Source: Fen-999 sp035505955 (GTDB lineage: Bacteria; Pseudomonadota; Gammaproteobacteria; Burkholderiales; Rhodocyclaceae). From it: a stretch of 25,173 nt of DNA. The stretch spans positions 1 to 25,173 of the forward strand of contig DATJQH010000102.1 in NCBI GenBank assembly GCA_035505955.1, given 5' to 3'. Shown piece after piece: positions 1 through 8,017 of this stretch (positions are counted from its first letter, which is position 1; every line of letters begins with the position of its first letter). The notes below the pieces were generated by a model. It did not search any database. It was given only the letters and a program-made list of their open reading frames with translations, and was not told where the DNA came from. The position numbers and the translations under genes were made by a program.

Positions 1-242
1 GCAAGCGCATCGGCGCGGAAGCGCGCTGCCGAGTAGCGTTCCCCGGGCGAGATGAGATCGATCAGCCGGTGCGGATAGTGTGCGAGCGTTGCGGCGTCGG
101 GCTTGGCAGTGCCGATGTCCATGTCGCGAAACACCTGCGCGGAATCGACGCTGACGATCTCGACCGGAAAGCGGTCGGCGAGCGCGCAGGCGAGCGCGGT
201 CTTGCCGCTGGCCGTCGGGCCCATCAGGAGAATGGCCTTCAT
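1..242 (-). CDS. miaA: tRNA dimethylallyltransferase MiaA, N-terminal part
   Basis: This is the first 80 codons of MiaA, which transfers a dimethylallyl group to adenosine 37 of tRNAs that read UNN codons. The gene runs off the left edge. The P-loop GPTASGKT is at residues 8-15. The family segment DSAQVFRDMDIGTAKP is at residues 33-48; it normally reads DSRQVY, so there is a conservative change here. A PHRLID...YSAARFR segment follows, as in other MiaA proteins. The ATG at 242 overlaps the mutL stop codon in an ATGA arrangement, so miaA is probably translationally coupled to mutL. The mutL-miaA order is common in proteobacteria. The family call is near certain from the P-loop, the DSxQ motif and the neighbour. 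Confidence 0.95.
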   Translation of the reverse strand, partial: MKAILLMGPTASGKTALACALADRFPVEIVSVDSAQVFRDMDIGTAKPDAATLAHYPHRLIDLISPGERYSAARFRADAL

Positions 243-1948
243 TTTCCGCGCATGAACAGCGCGTCGATCTCGGCCAGGCTGACCTGACGCCACGTCGGCC
301 GGCCGTGGTTGCACTGGTCGGCGCGATCGGTCGCTTCCATCTCGCGCAGCAGCGCGTTCATCTCGGGGATGGTCAGGTTGCGCCTGCCGCGCACGGCGCC
401 GTGGCAGGCCATGGTGGCGAGCAGTTCGTTGCGCCGCACCTCGATGACGCGGCTGGCCGGATGCTCGGCAAGCTCGCCGAGCAGGGCGCGCAGGAGCGCG
501 GCGATGTCGCCGCCGGCCAGCAAGGCCGGGACGGAGCGCAGGGTCAGTTGCCGCGGCCCGGCGATCGAAACTTCGAAGCCGAGTTGCGCCAGCGCCTCGG
601 CCTGGTCTTCGGCGGTGGCGACGTCCTTCTCGCTCACCTCGACCACCGCGGGCACCAGCAGCGCCTGGGTCGGCGGCGCGCCGGACTCGATCTGGTTCTT
701 CAGGCGCTCGTAGAGGATGCGTTCGTGAGCCGCGTGCTGGTCGACCAGGACCAGTCCGGCGTCGTTCTGCGCCAGCACGTAGAGGCCGTGCAGTTGCGCG
801 ATGGCGTAGCCGAGCGGCTGCGATGCTGCCTGCGGCGCGGGTTCGTTGAACGCCTGCCGGGCGAAGTCGAGATACGCCTCCGTGCCGCTACGCGGTTCGT
901 GCACGGCGAGCGTCTGCTGGCGCGGTGCCGGCATGGTCGGTGACGGCTGCGCTGTGGTCGCGGCCTGCGCGACCGGCTGCGCCAGCGCGCGCGTCAGTGC
1001 ATGGAAGACGAACTGGTGCACGCCCCTTGAATCCCGAAATCGCACTTCCGTCTTCGCGGGATGCACATTGACGTCGACCGCAGCAGGATCGAGGGTCAGG
1101 AACAGCACGTAGGCCGGATGGCGCGCGCCGTGGAGGACATCGGCATAGGCCTCGCGCGCGGCGTGGGCGAGCAGCTTGTCGCGCACGAAGCGGCCGTTGA
1201 CGTAGAAGTACTGCTCGTCGCGAGACGAGCGGGAATAGGCGGGCAGGGCGGCGAGCCCCGTCAGCCGCAGAGGGCCGGCCTCGGCCTCGACCGTGCGTGC
1301 GTGCGCGGGGAAGTCGGCGCCGAGCAGGTCGCGTGCGCGGCGCGAAAAGTCAGTCCCCGTGATGCGCCGCTTGACTGCGCGGTTGTGCATCAGGCTAAAG
1401 CCGACGTCGGGGCGGGCGAGCGCCATGCGCTGCACCACCTCGTCGCAATGCGCGTACTCCGTGCCCTCTGACTTGAGGAACTTGCGCCGTGCCGGCGTGT
1501 TGAAGTAGAGATCGGCGACTTCCACCACCGTGCCGCGCTCCAGCGCTGCGGGCTCGCGCGGCGTGCCATCGGAACTGACTTTCCACGCGTACGCCTGTCC
1601 CGCGACGCGGCTCGTCAGCGTGACGCGCGCGACGGCGGCGACCGAGGCCAGCGCCTCACCGCGGAAGCCGTAACTTTCGACGCGTTCGAGATCGTCGAGC
1701 GTGGCGATCTTGCTGGTGGCATGTCGCGCCAGCGCCAGCGTCAGATCTTCCGGCTCGATGCCGCCGCCGTCGTCGGCAACGCGGATCAGCTTGACGCCGC
1801 CTTCTTCGAGCTGGACGTCGATTTTCGTCGCGCCGGCGTCGAGGCTGTTCTCGATCAGTTCCTTGAGCACCGACGCGGGCCGCTCCACGACTTCGCCGGC
1901 GGCTATCTGGCTGATCAGGAGGTCGGGAAGGGGATGGATGCGCGACAT
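239..1948 (-). CDS. mutL: DNA mismatch repair protein MutL (endonuclease-type)
   Basis: MutL is the ATP-dependent matchmaker of mismatch repair. The protein has 569 residues from the ATG at 1948, where the conserved start MSRIHPLPDLLISQIAAGEV begins. The frame is open further upstream, but those codons do not match the family. N-terminal GHKL ATPase motifs are present: ENSLDAG, DDGGGI and GFRGEAL. The C-terminal domain carries DQHAAHERILYE at about 403-414, which fits the DQHA(X)2E(X)4E endonuclease motif. ACHGAV (about 514-519) and CNHGRPT (about 546-552) are the other metal-site motifs. This is therefore the nicking type of MutL, not the MutH-dependent E. coli type. No Shine-Dalgarno is visible, and a perfect TATAAT lies 6 bases upstream of the ATG. 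Two degenerate copies of the dispersed repeat lie inside the gene. Confidence 0.97.
   Translation of the reverse strand: MSRIHPLPDLLISQIAAGEVVERPASVLKELIENSLDAGATKIDVQLEEGGVKLIRVADDGGGIEPEDLTLALARHATSKIATLDDLERVESYGFRGEALASVAAVARVTLTSRVAGQAYAWKVSSDGTPREPAALERGTVVEVADLYFNTPARRKFLKSEGTEYAHCDEVVQRMALARPDVGFSLMHNRAVKRRITGTDFSRRARDLLGADFPAHARTVEAEAGPLRLTGLAALPAYSRSSRDEQYFYVNGRFVRDKLLAHAAREAYADVLHGARHPAYVLFLTLDPAAVDVNVHPAKTEVRFRDSRGVHQFVFHALTRALAQPVAQAATTAQPSPTMPAPRQQTLAVHEPRSGTEAYLDFARQAFNEPAPQAASQPLGYAIAQLHGLYVLAQNDAGLVLVDQHAAHERILYERLKNQIESGAPPTQALLVPAVVEVSEKDVATAEDQAEALAQLGFEVSIAGPRQLTLRSVPALLAGGDIAALLRALLGELAEHPASRVIEVRRNELLATMACHGAVRGRRNLTIPEMNALLREMEATDRADQCNHGRPTWRQVSLAEIDALFMRGK
1342..1368 (+). 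repeat. Dispersed repeat, second degenerate copy in mutL
   Basis: GCGAAAAGTCAGTCCCCGTG then ATGCGCC matches the copy at 8772 at 22 of 26 bases with one inserted A. It is the weakest of the five copies and could be chance. Confidence 0.4.
1560..1583 (-). repeat. Dispersed repeat, degenerate copy in mutL
   Basis: On the minus strand this reads GAAAGTCAGTTC, CGAT, GGCACGCC, 20 of 24 bases identical to the copy at 3525. In the mutL frame it encodes KVSSDGTP, close to KVSPDGTP. Confidence 0.6.
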
Positions 1949-1954
1949 CACGGG

Positions 1955-1960
1955 ATTATA
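1955..1960 (-). promoter_or_regulatory. Perfect -10 box just upstream of mutL
   Basis: The minus strand reads TATAAT, then CCCGTG, then the mutL ATG. Transcription from such a box would begin at or next to the start codon, giving a leaderless mRNA, and no Shine-Dalgarno is present. No good -35 hexamer is seen 16-18 bases upstream, so promoter activity is not certain. Confidence 0.4.
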
Positions 1961-1987
1961 GGAGGGGTCGGGTACACTACGCGGCCT

Positions 1988-2632
1988 ATGGAAATCCTCG
2001 CCCAGTTCGTTGACATCGTCCTGCACCTGGACAAGCACCTGGCCGTCCTCGTCGCGCAGTACGGCACGTGGATCTACGCCATCCTGTTCGCCATCATCTT
2101 CTGCGAGACGGGTCTGGTCGTGACGCCATTCCTGCCCGGCGACTCGCTGCTCTTCGTCGCCGGCGCGCTGGCGGCCACGGGCGGGCTCGACATCGCCGCG
2201 CTGGTCGCGGTACTACTCGCGGCTGCCGTGGCGGGCGACAACACCAACTACTGGATCGGCCGCTGGTTCGGCCACAAGGTGCTGCACTGGGGCGAAGGTG
2301 CGCCGCGCTTCTTCAACCGCGACGCCTACGACAAGGCGCACGGTTTCTACGAGAAATACGGGCCGATGACCATGACGCTGGCGCGCTTCGTGCCGCTGGT
2401 GCGCACCTTCGCGCCCTTCGTCGCCGGCGTCGCGCGCATGACCTACCTGCGCTACTTCCTGTTCGACCTGCTGGGTGGCGTGGTCTGGGTGGTGTCGCTC
2501 TGCCTCGCCGGCTACTGGTTCGGCAACCTGCCGGTGGTGAAGGAAAACCTCTCCTTCGTCATCCTCGGCATCGTCGGCATCTCGGTGCTGCCGATCGTCA
2601 CGGCATGGCTACGCCAGCGCCTGGCGCATTAG
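1988..2632 (+). CDS. DedA/SNARE-associated family inner-membrane protein
   Basis: The protein has 214 residues from the ATG at 1988. The frame is open upstream, but that part is the complement of mutL. It is a DedA-family protein; members act in membrane lipid and envelope homeostasis, and some are polyprenyl-phosphate or phospholipid transporters. Visible family motifs are the FCETGLVVTPFLPGDSLLF segment near residues 37-55, GDNTNYWIGRWFG near 83-95, and FYEKYGPMTMTLARFVPLVRTFAPFVAG, which contains the conserved arginine-proline re-entrant helix residues. Hydrophobic membrane segments sit near 25-40, 53-80 and in the C-terminal third. purN starts 11 bases downstream. The family is clear; the exact substrate and a specific gene name are not. 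Confidence 0.92.
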   Translation: MEILAQFVDIVLHLDKHLAVLVAQYGTWIYAILFAIIFCETGLVVTPFLPGDSLLFVAGALAATGGLDIAALVAVLLAAAVAGDNTNYWIGRWFGHKVLHWGEGAPRFFNRDAYDKAHGFYEKYGPMTMTLARFVPLVRTFAPFVAGVARMTYLRYFLFDLLGGVVWVVSLCLAGYWFGNLPVVKENLSFVILGIVGISVLPIVTAWLRQRLAH

Positions 2633-2643
2633 ATCGTATCGCC

Positions 2644-3276
2644 ATGAAGCGTTATGTCATCCTGATTTCCGGCCGCGGCAGCAACATGGAGGCGATCCTC
2701 GCCGCCGACCTGCCGGGCCGTTGCGCCGCCGTCGTCGGCAACCGGCCCGATGCTGCCGGGCTCCGCCACGCGGCGGAGCGGGGCGTGGCAACGGCCGTGG
2801 TGGACCACAAGCAGTATGCCGACCGCGCCGCCTTCGACGCCGCGCTGGCCGCGGAAATCGATCGTCATGTGCCGGATCTCGTCATCCTTGCCGGCTTCAT
2901 GCGCGTGCTGGGCGACGACTTCGTGCGCCGCTACGAAGGCAGGCTGCTCAACATCCATCCGTCGCTGCTGCCATCCTTCCCCGGCCTGAAGACGCATGAG
3001 GCGGCGCTGGCCGCTGGCGTGCGCCTGCATGGCGCCACCGTGCATTTCGTCACGCCTTCGCTCGATTGCGGGCCCATCGTGATCCAGGCCGCAGTGCCGG
3101 TGCTGGCCGGCGACACGCCGGAGTTGCTGGCCGCGCGCGTGCTGACGCAGGAACACGTCATCTACCCGCGCGCCGTGCGCTGGTTCCTCGATGGGCGGGT
3201 GCGACTTGTCGCGGGCCGCGTGCAGTTCGACGGCGAGACCGCCGCCAACGGCGCGCTGATCGCGCCGACGGGATGA
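2644..3276 (+). CDS. purN: Phosphoribosylglycinamide formyltransferase PurN
   Basis: PurN transfers a formyl group from 10-formyl-tetrahydrofolate to GAR, the third step of purine synthesis, in the cytoplasm. The protein has 210 residues, a normal length. The phosphate-binding GRGSN is at residues 10-14. The catalytic triad is N103, H105 (in NIHPSLLPSFPGLKTH) and D141 (in LDCGPI), matching E. coli N106, H108 and D144. The stop overlaps the next ATG (ATGA), so the downstream gene is probably translationally coupled. In many bacteria purN follows purM; here it follows a DedA gene and heads a different cluster. Confidence 0.97.
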   Translation: MKRYVILISGRGSNMEAILAADLPGRCAAVVGNRPDAAGLRHAAERGVATAVVDHKQYADRAAFDAALAAEIDRHVPDLVILAGFMRVLGDDFVRRYEGRLLNIHPSLLPSFPGLKTHEAALAAGVRLHGATVHFVTPSLDCGPIVIQAAVPVLAGDTPELLAARVLTQEHVIYPRAVRWFLDGRVRLVAGRVQFDGETAANGALIAPTG

Positions 3277-4280
3277 ACGTCCGCAAGCGTTTCCTGATTG
3301 CGCTGGCGATTTCGTTCGCCCTGCATTTCCTCGTGATTACCGGGCCGGGCTGGCACCTGCCGAGCCTTGCCGACCTCCTGAACCACGACGACGAATCGAT
3401 GCTCGAAGCCCATCTCGTGACGCCGCCGCCGGTCCGGCCCGCGCACAAGCCGCGGCCGCGCGCGCCGAGGCCGCCGGCACCGGACTCGACGCCGATTCCA
3501 ACGCCGCCACCGCCCGCTGAGCCCGCGAAAGTCAGCCCCGACGGTACGCCGTCGGAGCAGCCCAGCAACGACGTGAGCACCGTCGACGACAGCGGCGGCC
3601 CGGCCTCGATCACGGCGCTGCGCAGCGACTTCGCGCTGCCGCGCTTCGTGCGCATCCGCTATCGCGTCACTCTGGCGAACGGATTCCCGGTCGGCACGGC
3701 GATCCAGGAACTGCGCCACGACGGCGAGGTGTATTCCCTGCGCAGCGCGGCTGCGACCTCCGGCATCGTCGCGCTGTTCAAGCCGGCCAACATCGTGGAC
3801 ATCTCCGAGGGCGAGATCGTCGGCGGCAGCTTCCGGCCCTACGAGTTCCGCATCGAGCGCAATGGCGGCGTCACGGAGATGGCGCATTTCGACTGGGACC
3901 GCGGCACGGTCACGCTGCCCAGCGGCCGCGACGTGCCGCTGCCGGCCCACGCCCAGGACATGCTGTCGATGTTCTGCCAGCTGGCCTTGCTGCCCATGAA
4001 TGCCGAAGTCATATCCATTCCGGTGCTGACCAGCAAGGTCGTGGAGCGCTATGATTTCTCCGTGCTGGGCGAGGAGACGATCGCGACGCCCCGGGGCGAG
4101 CGCCGCGCGGTGCATCTGCGCAACACGCAGGCGAACGGCGTCGAGGCGACGGAAGTGTGGCTCGGCCTGGACGATGCGCGCCTGCCGATCAGGATCCGGC
4201 ACACGAACCGCCAGGGCGAAACGTTCGAGCAGGTTGCCGACAGCATCGAATACGAAGAACGACAAGAGGGAGCGCGCTGA
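3273..4280 (+). CDS. DUF3108 domain protein with TonB-like N-terminal anchor
   Basis: This is a 335-residue protein of unknown function. Residues 6-24 form one hydrophobic segment after a basic N-terminus (MNVRKR), which looks like a signal anchor. Residues 51-86 are proline- and basic-rich (PPPVRPAHKPRPRAPRPPAP and following), the build of a periplasm-spanning linker as in TonB. From about residue 115 to the end the sequence resembles DUF3108 proteins, predicted beta-rich periplasmic domains. The linker encodes AKVSPDGTP at residues 85-93, which is an exact copy of the dispersed repeat. The gene overlaps purN by 4 bases and the methyltransferase by one base. The purN-DUF3108-methyltransferase order recurs in Betaproteobacteria. 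The domain call is moderately sure; no function can be assigned. Confidence 0.85.
   Translation: MNVRKRFLIALAISFALHFLVITGPGWHLPSLADLLNHDDESMLEAHLVTPPPVRPAHKPRPRAPRPPAPDSTPIPTPPPPAEPAKVSPDGTPSEQPSNDVSTVDDSGGPASITALRSDFALPRFVRIRYRVTLANGFPVGTAIQELRHDGEVYSLRSAAATSGIVALFKPANIVDISEGEIVGGSFRPYEFRIERNGGVTEMAHFDWDRGTVTLPSGRDVPLPAHAQDMLSMFCQLALLPMNAEVISIPVLTSKVVERYDFSVLGEETIATPRGERRAVHLRNTQANGVEATEVWLGLDDARLPIRIRHTNRQGETFEQVADSIEYEERQEGAR
3525..3550 (+). repeat. Dispersed bipartite repeat, copy in the DUF3108 gene
   Basis: GCGAAAGTCAGCCC, four bases (CGAC), GGTACGCC. It is in frame and encodes AKVSPDGTP in the proline-rich linker. Confidence 0.8.
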
Positions 4281-5536
4281 TGCGCATTACGGAGAAACTG
4301 CTGGACGCCGCCGTTGTCGCCACGACGGACATGCTGAAATTCAACCAGCCGGCGGACAACGTGCTGTCGAGCCACTTCAAGGTGGATCGCACCGGGGCGC
4401 ACGAGCGCGCCTTCATCGCCGAGACGGCCTACGCCGTGTTGCGGCGCAAGCGCTTCATTGAGCACCTCGTCGGCGAAAGCGCGACGCCGCGGCAGAAGAC
4501 GCTGGCCGCGCTGGTGCGCCTGCAGGGCGTCAGCCAGCGCCAGTTGGCGGAGGCGGTGAGCGCGCGTGAACTGGAGTGGGTCGCGCAACTCAAGGGCAAG
4601 GCGGAGTCGCCCCTGACGCTCGCCGAGCAGGCCGACCTGCCCGACTGGCTGGCCGAGCGCCTGCTCGAGCACATGGCCGCCGATGAAATGCTGGCGCTCG
4701 CGCGCGGGCTCAATCAGCCGGCGCCGCTCGACTTGCGCGTGAACGCGCTCAAGGCGACGCGCGAGGAGGTGCTGGCGCGCTTCGCTGCGGATGGCATCGC
4801 GGCCAAGGCGTGCCCTTATGCGCCCATGGGCGTGCGCCTGGAGGGCCGGCCGTCGCTCGCGCGTCATCCGCTTTTTCTCGAAGGCAAGGTCGAAGTGCAG
4901 GACGAAGGCAGCCAGCTGCTCGGCCATCTGCTGGCGCCCAGGCGCGGCGAAATGGTCGTGGACTTCTGCGCCGGCGCCGGCGGCAAGACGCTGCTGCTGG
5001 GCGCGCTGATGCGCTCCACCGGCCGCCTCTACGCGTTCGACGTCGCCGACAAGCGGCTCATGAAACTGAAGCCGCGCCTCGCGCGCTCGGGACTCTCCAA
5101 CGTGCATCCGGTGCTCATCGCCGGCGAGAACGACATCAAGGTCAAGCGGCTGGCCGGCAAGGCCGACCGCGTCCTGGTCGACGCGCCCTGCTCGGGGCTG
5201 GGCACGCTGCGGCGCAATCCCGACCTCAAGTGGCGGCAGACGCCGGCATCGGTGGCGGAACTGGCGCGCAAGCAGGCCGACATCCTGGCCGGGGCCGCGC
5301 GGCTCCTGAAGCCCGGTGGCCGCCTGGTCTATGCCACCTGCAGTATCCTGCCGGACGAAAACGAAATGATCGTCGATGCCTTCCTCGCGGCGCATCCTGG
5401 ATTCGCGCAGCTGTCGGCCGCCGAACTTCTGGAGAAGCAGGGCATCGCGATCGACACCGGCGCCGCCCTGCGCCTGCTGCCGCACACCCACGGTACCGAC
5501 GGCTTCTTCGCCGCGGTGCTGGAAAGGACGTCATGA
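4280..5536 (+). CDS. RsmB/NOP family RNA (cytosine-5) methyltransferase
   Basis: This is a 418-residue SAM-dependent RNA m5C methyltransferase. The SAM-binding motif I is VVDFCAGAGGKTLLLG near residues 229-244. Motif IV carries the conserved cysteine C304 in LVDAPCSGLGTLRRNPDLKW. Motif VI carries the catalytic nucleophile C354 in VYATCSILPDENE. The N-terminal third is helical and less like the NusB-like domain of true RsmB. Because true rsmB usually sits with fmt/def, this is likely a related family member rather than RsmB itself, so the rRNA target is not certain. The ATG at 4280 shares one base with the preceding stop (TGATG). Confidence 0.9.
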   Translation: MRITEKLLDAAVVATTDMLKFNQPADNVLSSHFKVDRTGAHERAFIAETAYAVLRRKRFIEHLVGESATPRQKTLAALVRLQGVSQRQLAEAVSARELEWVAQLKGKAESPLTLAEQADLPDWLAERLLEHMAADEMLALARGLNQPAPLDLRVNALKATREEVLARFAADGIAAKACPYAPMGVRLEGRPSLARHPLFLEGKVEVQDEGSQLLGHLLAPRRGEMVVDFCAGAGGKTLLLGALMRSTGRLYAFDVADKRLMKLKPRLARSGLSNVHPVLIAGENDIKVKRLAGKADRVLVDAPCSGLGTLRRNPDLKWRQTPASVAELARKQADILAGAARLLKPGGRLVYATCSILPDENEMIVDAFLAAHPGFAQLSAAELLEKQGIAIDTGAALRLLPHTHGTDGFFAAVLERTS

Positions 5537-6798
5537 GCGCGAACAGCCAATTCGGCCTCCTGCTGGCCGACCTGTGGGACGACCTGCAACAGCCTGACGT
5601 GATGTGGCAGGTCGGCGTGCTCGCCTGCTGTCTCGCCGTCGCATGGTTGTTCGCCTATGCCGTGCGCGGCCGCAAGGTCGCCGAAGGCGCGCCGGCGTGG
5701 GAACTCGGACGGCGCGGCCTCAAGCGCCTGGCCTTCCCGATGATGGCGCTCGTGCTGGTGCTGGTGGCGCGCAAGGCCATGGTGCCCGTGCACCACGTCA
5801 ATCTGCTATCGTTGGCCGTGCCGCTGCTGCTGTCGCTGGCGGTGATCCGGGTCGTGTTCTTCGTCCTGCGCCTAAGCCTGCACGGGCAATGGCTGGCGAC
5901 CTTCGAGCGCAGCTTCGCGGCTTTCGCATGGACCGTCGTTGCGCTCTACATCTCGGGTCTGCTGCCTGACCTGATCGACCTGCTGGAGGGCGTGAGCTTC
6001 ACGGTCGGCAGGCAGCAACTCAACTTGTGGCTGGTGCTGCAAGGCGTCGCGACGGTGCTGGCGACGCTGCTGCTGGCGCTCTGGGCCAGCGGCACCATCG
6101 AGGCGCGCCTGATGGCGGCACCGGGCCTCGATTCCAACTTGCGCATCGTGCTGGCGCGCATCGCGAAAGCGGCGCTGATCCTCGTCGCCGTGCTGATCGC
6201 GCTGCCGGTAGTCGGCATCGATCTCACGACGCTGTCGGTGTTCGGCGGCGCGCTCGGCGTCGGCCTCGGCTTCGGCCTGCAGAAGATCGCGGCCAACTAC
6301 ATTTCCGGCTTCATCATTTTGCTCGACCGCTCGATCCGCATCGGCGACCTGATTTCGGTCGGCTCCGATCGCGGCCAGGTAACGCGCATCACCACCCGCT
6401 ACACGGTGCTCAAGGGGCAGACCGGCATCGAAGCCATCGTGCCGAACGAAGTGCTGGTCGGCTCGGTGGTGCAGAACGAGTCGTACACGGACACGCGCGT
6501 GCGCGTCGCGCTGCCGGTGCAGGTGGCATACGGCACCGACCTCGAACGGGCGATGGCGCTGATGGTGGAGGCGGCGCGCGCGCAGCCGCGCGTGCTTGCC
6601 GACCCGCCTGCCAAGGCCTTCGTCCTGGCCTTCGCCGATTCCGGCATCGACCTCGAACTCGGCCTCTGGGTCGCCGACCCGCACGAGGGTACGCAGCAGT
6701 TGCGCTCGGACATCAACCTCGCCATCTGGCGCGCGTTCCAGGCGGAGAAGATCGAAATTCCGTTCCCGCAGCGGGAAGTGCGCCTGCTGAACCAATAA
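5533..6798 (+). CDS. MscS-type mechanosensitive ion channel
   Basis: This is a 421-residue inner-membrane channel that releases solutes on hypo-osmotic shock. Several hydrophobic segments precede the pore helix (about 24-43, 66-82, 88-110, 127-145, 165-185 and 207-226). The MscS signature is GGALGVGLGFGLQKIAANYI near 237-256; its glycine/alanine pattern is typical of the pore-lining TM3. The beta domain follows (IRIGDLISV, VPNEVLVGSVVQNES), then a C-terminal alpha/beta domain ending in IPFPQREVRLLNQ. It is longer than E. coli MscS (286 residues) because of extra N-terminal helices, as in the YbdG/YnaI-like classes. The start overlaps the upstream stop (ATGA). A hairpin terminator lies just after the stop. 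Confidence 0.93.
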   Translation: MSANSQFGLLLADLWDDLQQPDVMWQVGVLACCLAVAWLFAYAVRGRKVAEGAPAWELGRRGLKRLAFPMMALVLVLVARKAMVPVHHVNLLSLAVPLLLSLAVIRVVFFVLRLSLHGQWLATFERSFAAFAWTVVALYISGLLPDLIDLLEGVSFTVGRQQLNLWLVLQGVATVLATLLLALWASGTIEARLMAAPGLDSNLRIVLARIAKAALILVAVLIALPVVGIDLTTLSVFGGALGVGLGFGLQKIAANYISGFIILLDRSIRIGDLISVGSDRGQVTRITTRYTVLKGQTGIEAIVPNEVLVGSVVQNESYTDTRVRVALPVQVAYGTDLERAMALMVEAARAQPRVLADPPAKAFVLAFADSGIDLELGLWVADPHEGTQQLRSDINLAIWRAFQAEKIEIPFPQREVRLLNQ

Positions 6799-6822
6799 AA
6801 AAGCCCGCGCGCGGCGGGCTTT
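6799..6822. terminator. Intrinsic terminator between the convergent mscS-type and rpmG genes
   Basis: The stem AAAGCCCGC (6800-6808) pairs with GCGGGCTTT (6814-6822) over a 5-base GCGCG loop. On the minus strand it is followed by a run of six T, so it is a strong terminator for radC-rpmB-rpmG. On the plus strand there are only three T, so it may also stop the MscS-type operon but more weakly. Confidence 0.88.
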
Positions 6823-6843
6823 CGTGGCACGGCGGAAGCTGAA

Positions 6844-7011
6844 CTACTTCAGCTTCACTTCCTTGTAGAGGACGTGCTTGCGCGCCTTGGGGTCGTACTT
6901 CATGAACTCCAGCTTTTCGGGCGTGGTGCGCTTGTTCTTGTTGGTGGTGTAGAAGTGACCGGTACCGGCGGTCGATTCCAGCTTGATCTTTTCACGGGCG
7001 CCTTTGGCCAT
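6844..7011 (-). CDS. rpmG: 50S ribosomal protein L33
   Basis: The 55-residue protein matches L33: MAKGAREKIKLESTAGTGHF, then YTTNKNKRTTPEKLEFMKYDP. The two CxxC zinc motifs found in some L33 proteins are absent, so this is the zinc-independent (C-minus) form. It follows rpmB by 12 bases and ends at the shared terminator. It is the last gene of radC-rpmB-rpmG. Confidence 0.97.
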   Translation of the reverse strand: MAKGAREKIKLESTAGTGHFYTTNKNKRTTPEKLEFMKYDPKARKHVLYKEVKLK

Positions 7012-7023
7012 GATCGTTCTCCG

Positions 7024-7257
7024 TTAGATCTCGCCGCGCTCGCGCAGGTCGGCGAGGACGACGTCGATGCCCTTCTTGTCGATGGTGCGCAGGCCGGCAT
7101 TGGACACGCGCAGGCGCACCCAGCGGTTCTCGCTTTCCACCCAGAAGCGGCGGCTTTGCAGGTTGGGCAGGTAACGGCGCTTGGTCTTGTTGTTGGCGTG
7201 GGAAACGTTGTTCCCGACCATCGGGGCCTTGCCCGTCACTTGGCAGACGCGGGACAT
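7024..7257 (-). CDS. rpmB: 50S ribosomal protein L28
   Basis: The 77-residue protein matches L28: MSRVCQVTGKAPMVGNNVSH, then NNKTKRRYLPNLQSRRFW, with a basic C-terminal half. It sits between radC and rpmG, the usual proteobacterial order. A candidate sigma-70 promoter lies in the radC-rpmB gap, so it can be expressed independently of radC. Confidence 0.97.
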   Translation of the reverse strand: MSRVCQVTGKAPMVGNNVSHANNKTKRRYLPNLQSRRFWVESENRWVRLRVSNAGLRTIDKKGIDVVLADLRERGEI

Positions 7258-7295
7258 GGTCTTGCTCCAGTCAGTCGAATTCAGTAAAGCCGCGC

Positions 7296-7325
7296 AGTAT
7301 ACCGTGGTTTCGCCGGCCCAGGCAA
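7296..7325 (-). promoter_or_regulatory. Sigma-70 promoter of rpmB-rpmG
   Basis: On the minus strand TTGCCT (7325-7320, 4 of 6 consensus) and TATACT (7301-7296, 5 of 6) are separated by 18 bases. Transcription would start near 7289, about 32 bases before the rpmB ATG. It fits the need to express ribosomal proteins more strongly than radC. Confidence 0.6.
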
Positions 7326-7332
7326 GTCCCGT

Positions 7333-8013
7333 TCAGATCAGGCCGCGTTCGGCGAAGGAAAGGGGCGCGGCGCGGCCGGCGACGATGAAATGGTCGAGCA
7401 GTCGCACATCCACTAGCGCCAGCGCTTCCTTCAGGCTGCGGGTAAGCATTTCGTCGGCCGCCGAAGGCTCTGCCAGGCCGGAAGGGTGGTTGTGGGCCAG
7501 GATGACGGCCGCGGCATTGCGGGTGAGCGCCTGCTTCACGACTTCGCGGGGATAGACGCTGGTCTGCGTCAGCGTGCCGCGGAACAGTTCGTCCCAGGCG
7601 ATGAGCCGATTCTGGGCGTCGAGCCAGAGGACGCCGAAGACCTCGTGGGCGAGTCCGCCGAGCTTCAGCTTCAGCCAGTCGCGGGCGGCGCCGGGAGAGG
7701 AGAGCAGGTCGCGGCCTTTCATTTCCTCCGCCAGCGCGCGGCGCGCAAGTTCCAGCGTGGCGGCGAGTTGCGCGGCCTTGGCCGGGCCGAAACCATGCAC
7801 CTTGGCGAGTTCGCTGGCCGGAGCGTTCGCCAACTCGCCGAGGCTGCCGCCGAAATGAGTGAGTAGGTCGCGGGCAAGGTCGACCGCGCTCTTGCCCTTG
7901 ACGCCGACGCGCAGGAAGATCGCCAGCAATTCGGCATCGGAGAGCGCCTGCGGTCCCAGTGCCAGCAGCCGCTCGCGCGGACGTTCGTTCTCGGGCCAGT
8001 CGGTGATCGCCAT
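7333..8013 (-). CDS. radC: RadC family JAB/MPN-domain protein
   Basis: This is a 226-residue RadC (UPF0758) protein. An N-terminal helix-hairpin-helix lies near residues 63-82 (KVHGFGPAKAAQL). The C-terminal JAMM metalloprotease-like motif HNHPSG...D has metal ligands H174, H176 and D187. The family was once linked to DNA repair, but its function remains unsettled. The ATG at 8013 lies 46 bases from the divergent coaBC start. The radC-rpmB-rpmG order is widely conserved. Confidence 0.95.
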   Translation of the reverse strand: MAITDWPENERPRERLLALGPQALSDAELLAIFLRVGVKGKSAVDLARDLLTHFGGSLGELANAPASELAKVHGFGPAKAAQLAATLELARRALAEEMKGRDLLSSPGAARDWLKLKLGGLAHEVFGVLWLDAQNRLIAWDELFRGTLTQTSVYPREVVKQALTRNAAAVILAHNHPSGLAEPSAADEMLTRSLKEALALVDVRLLDHFIVAGRAAPLSFAERGLI

Positions 8014-8017
8014 TAGA

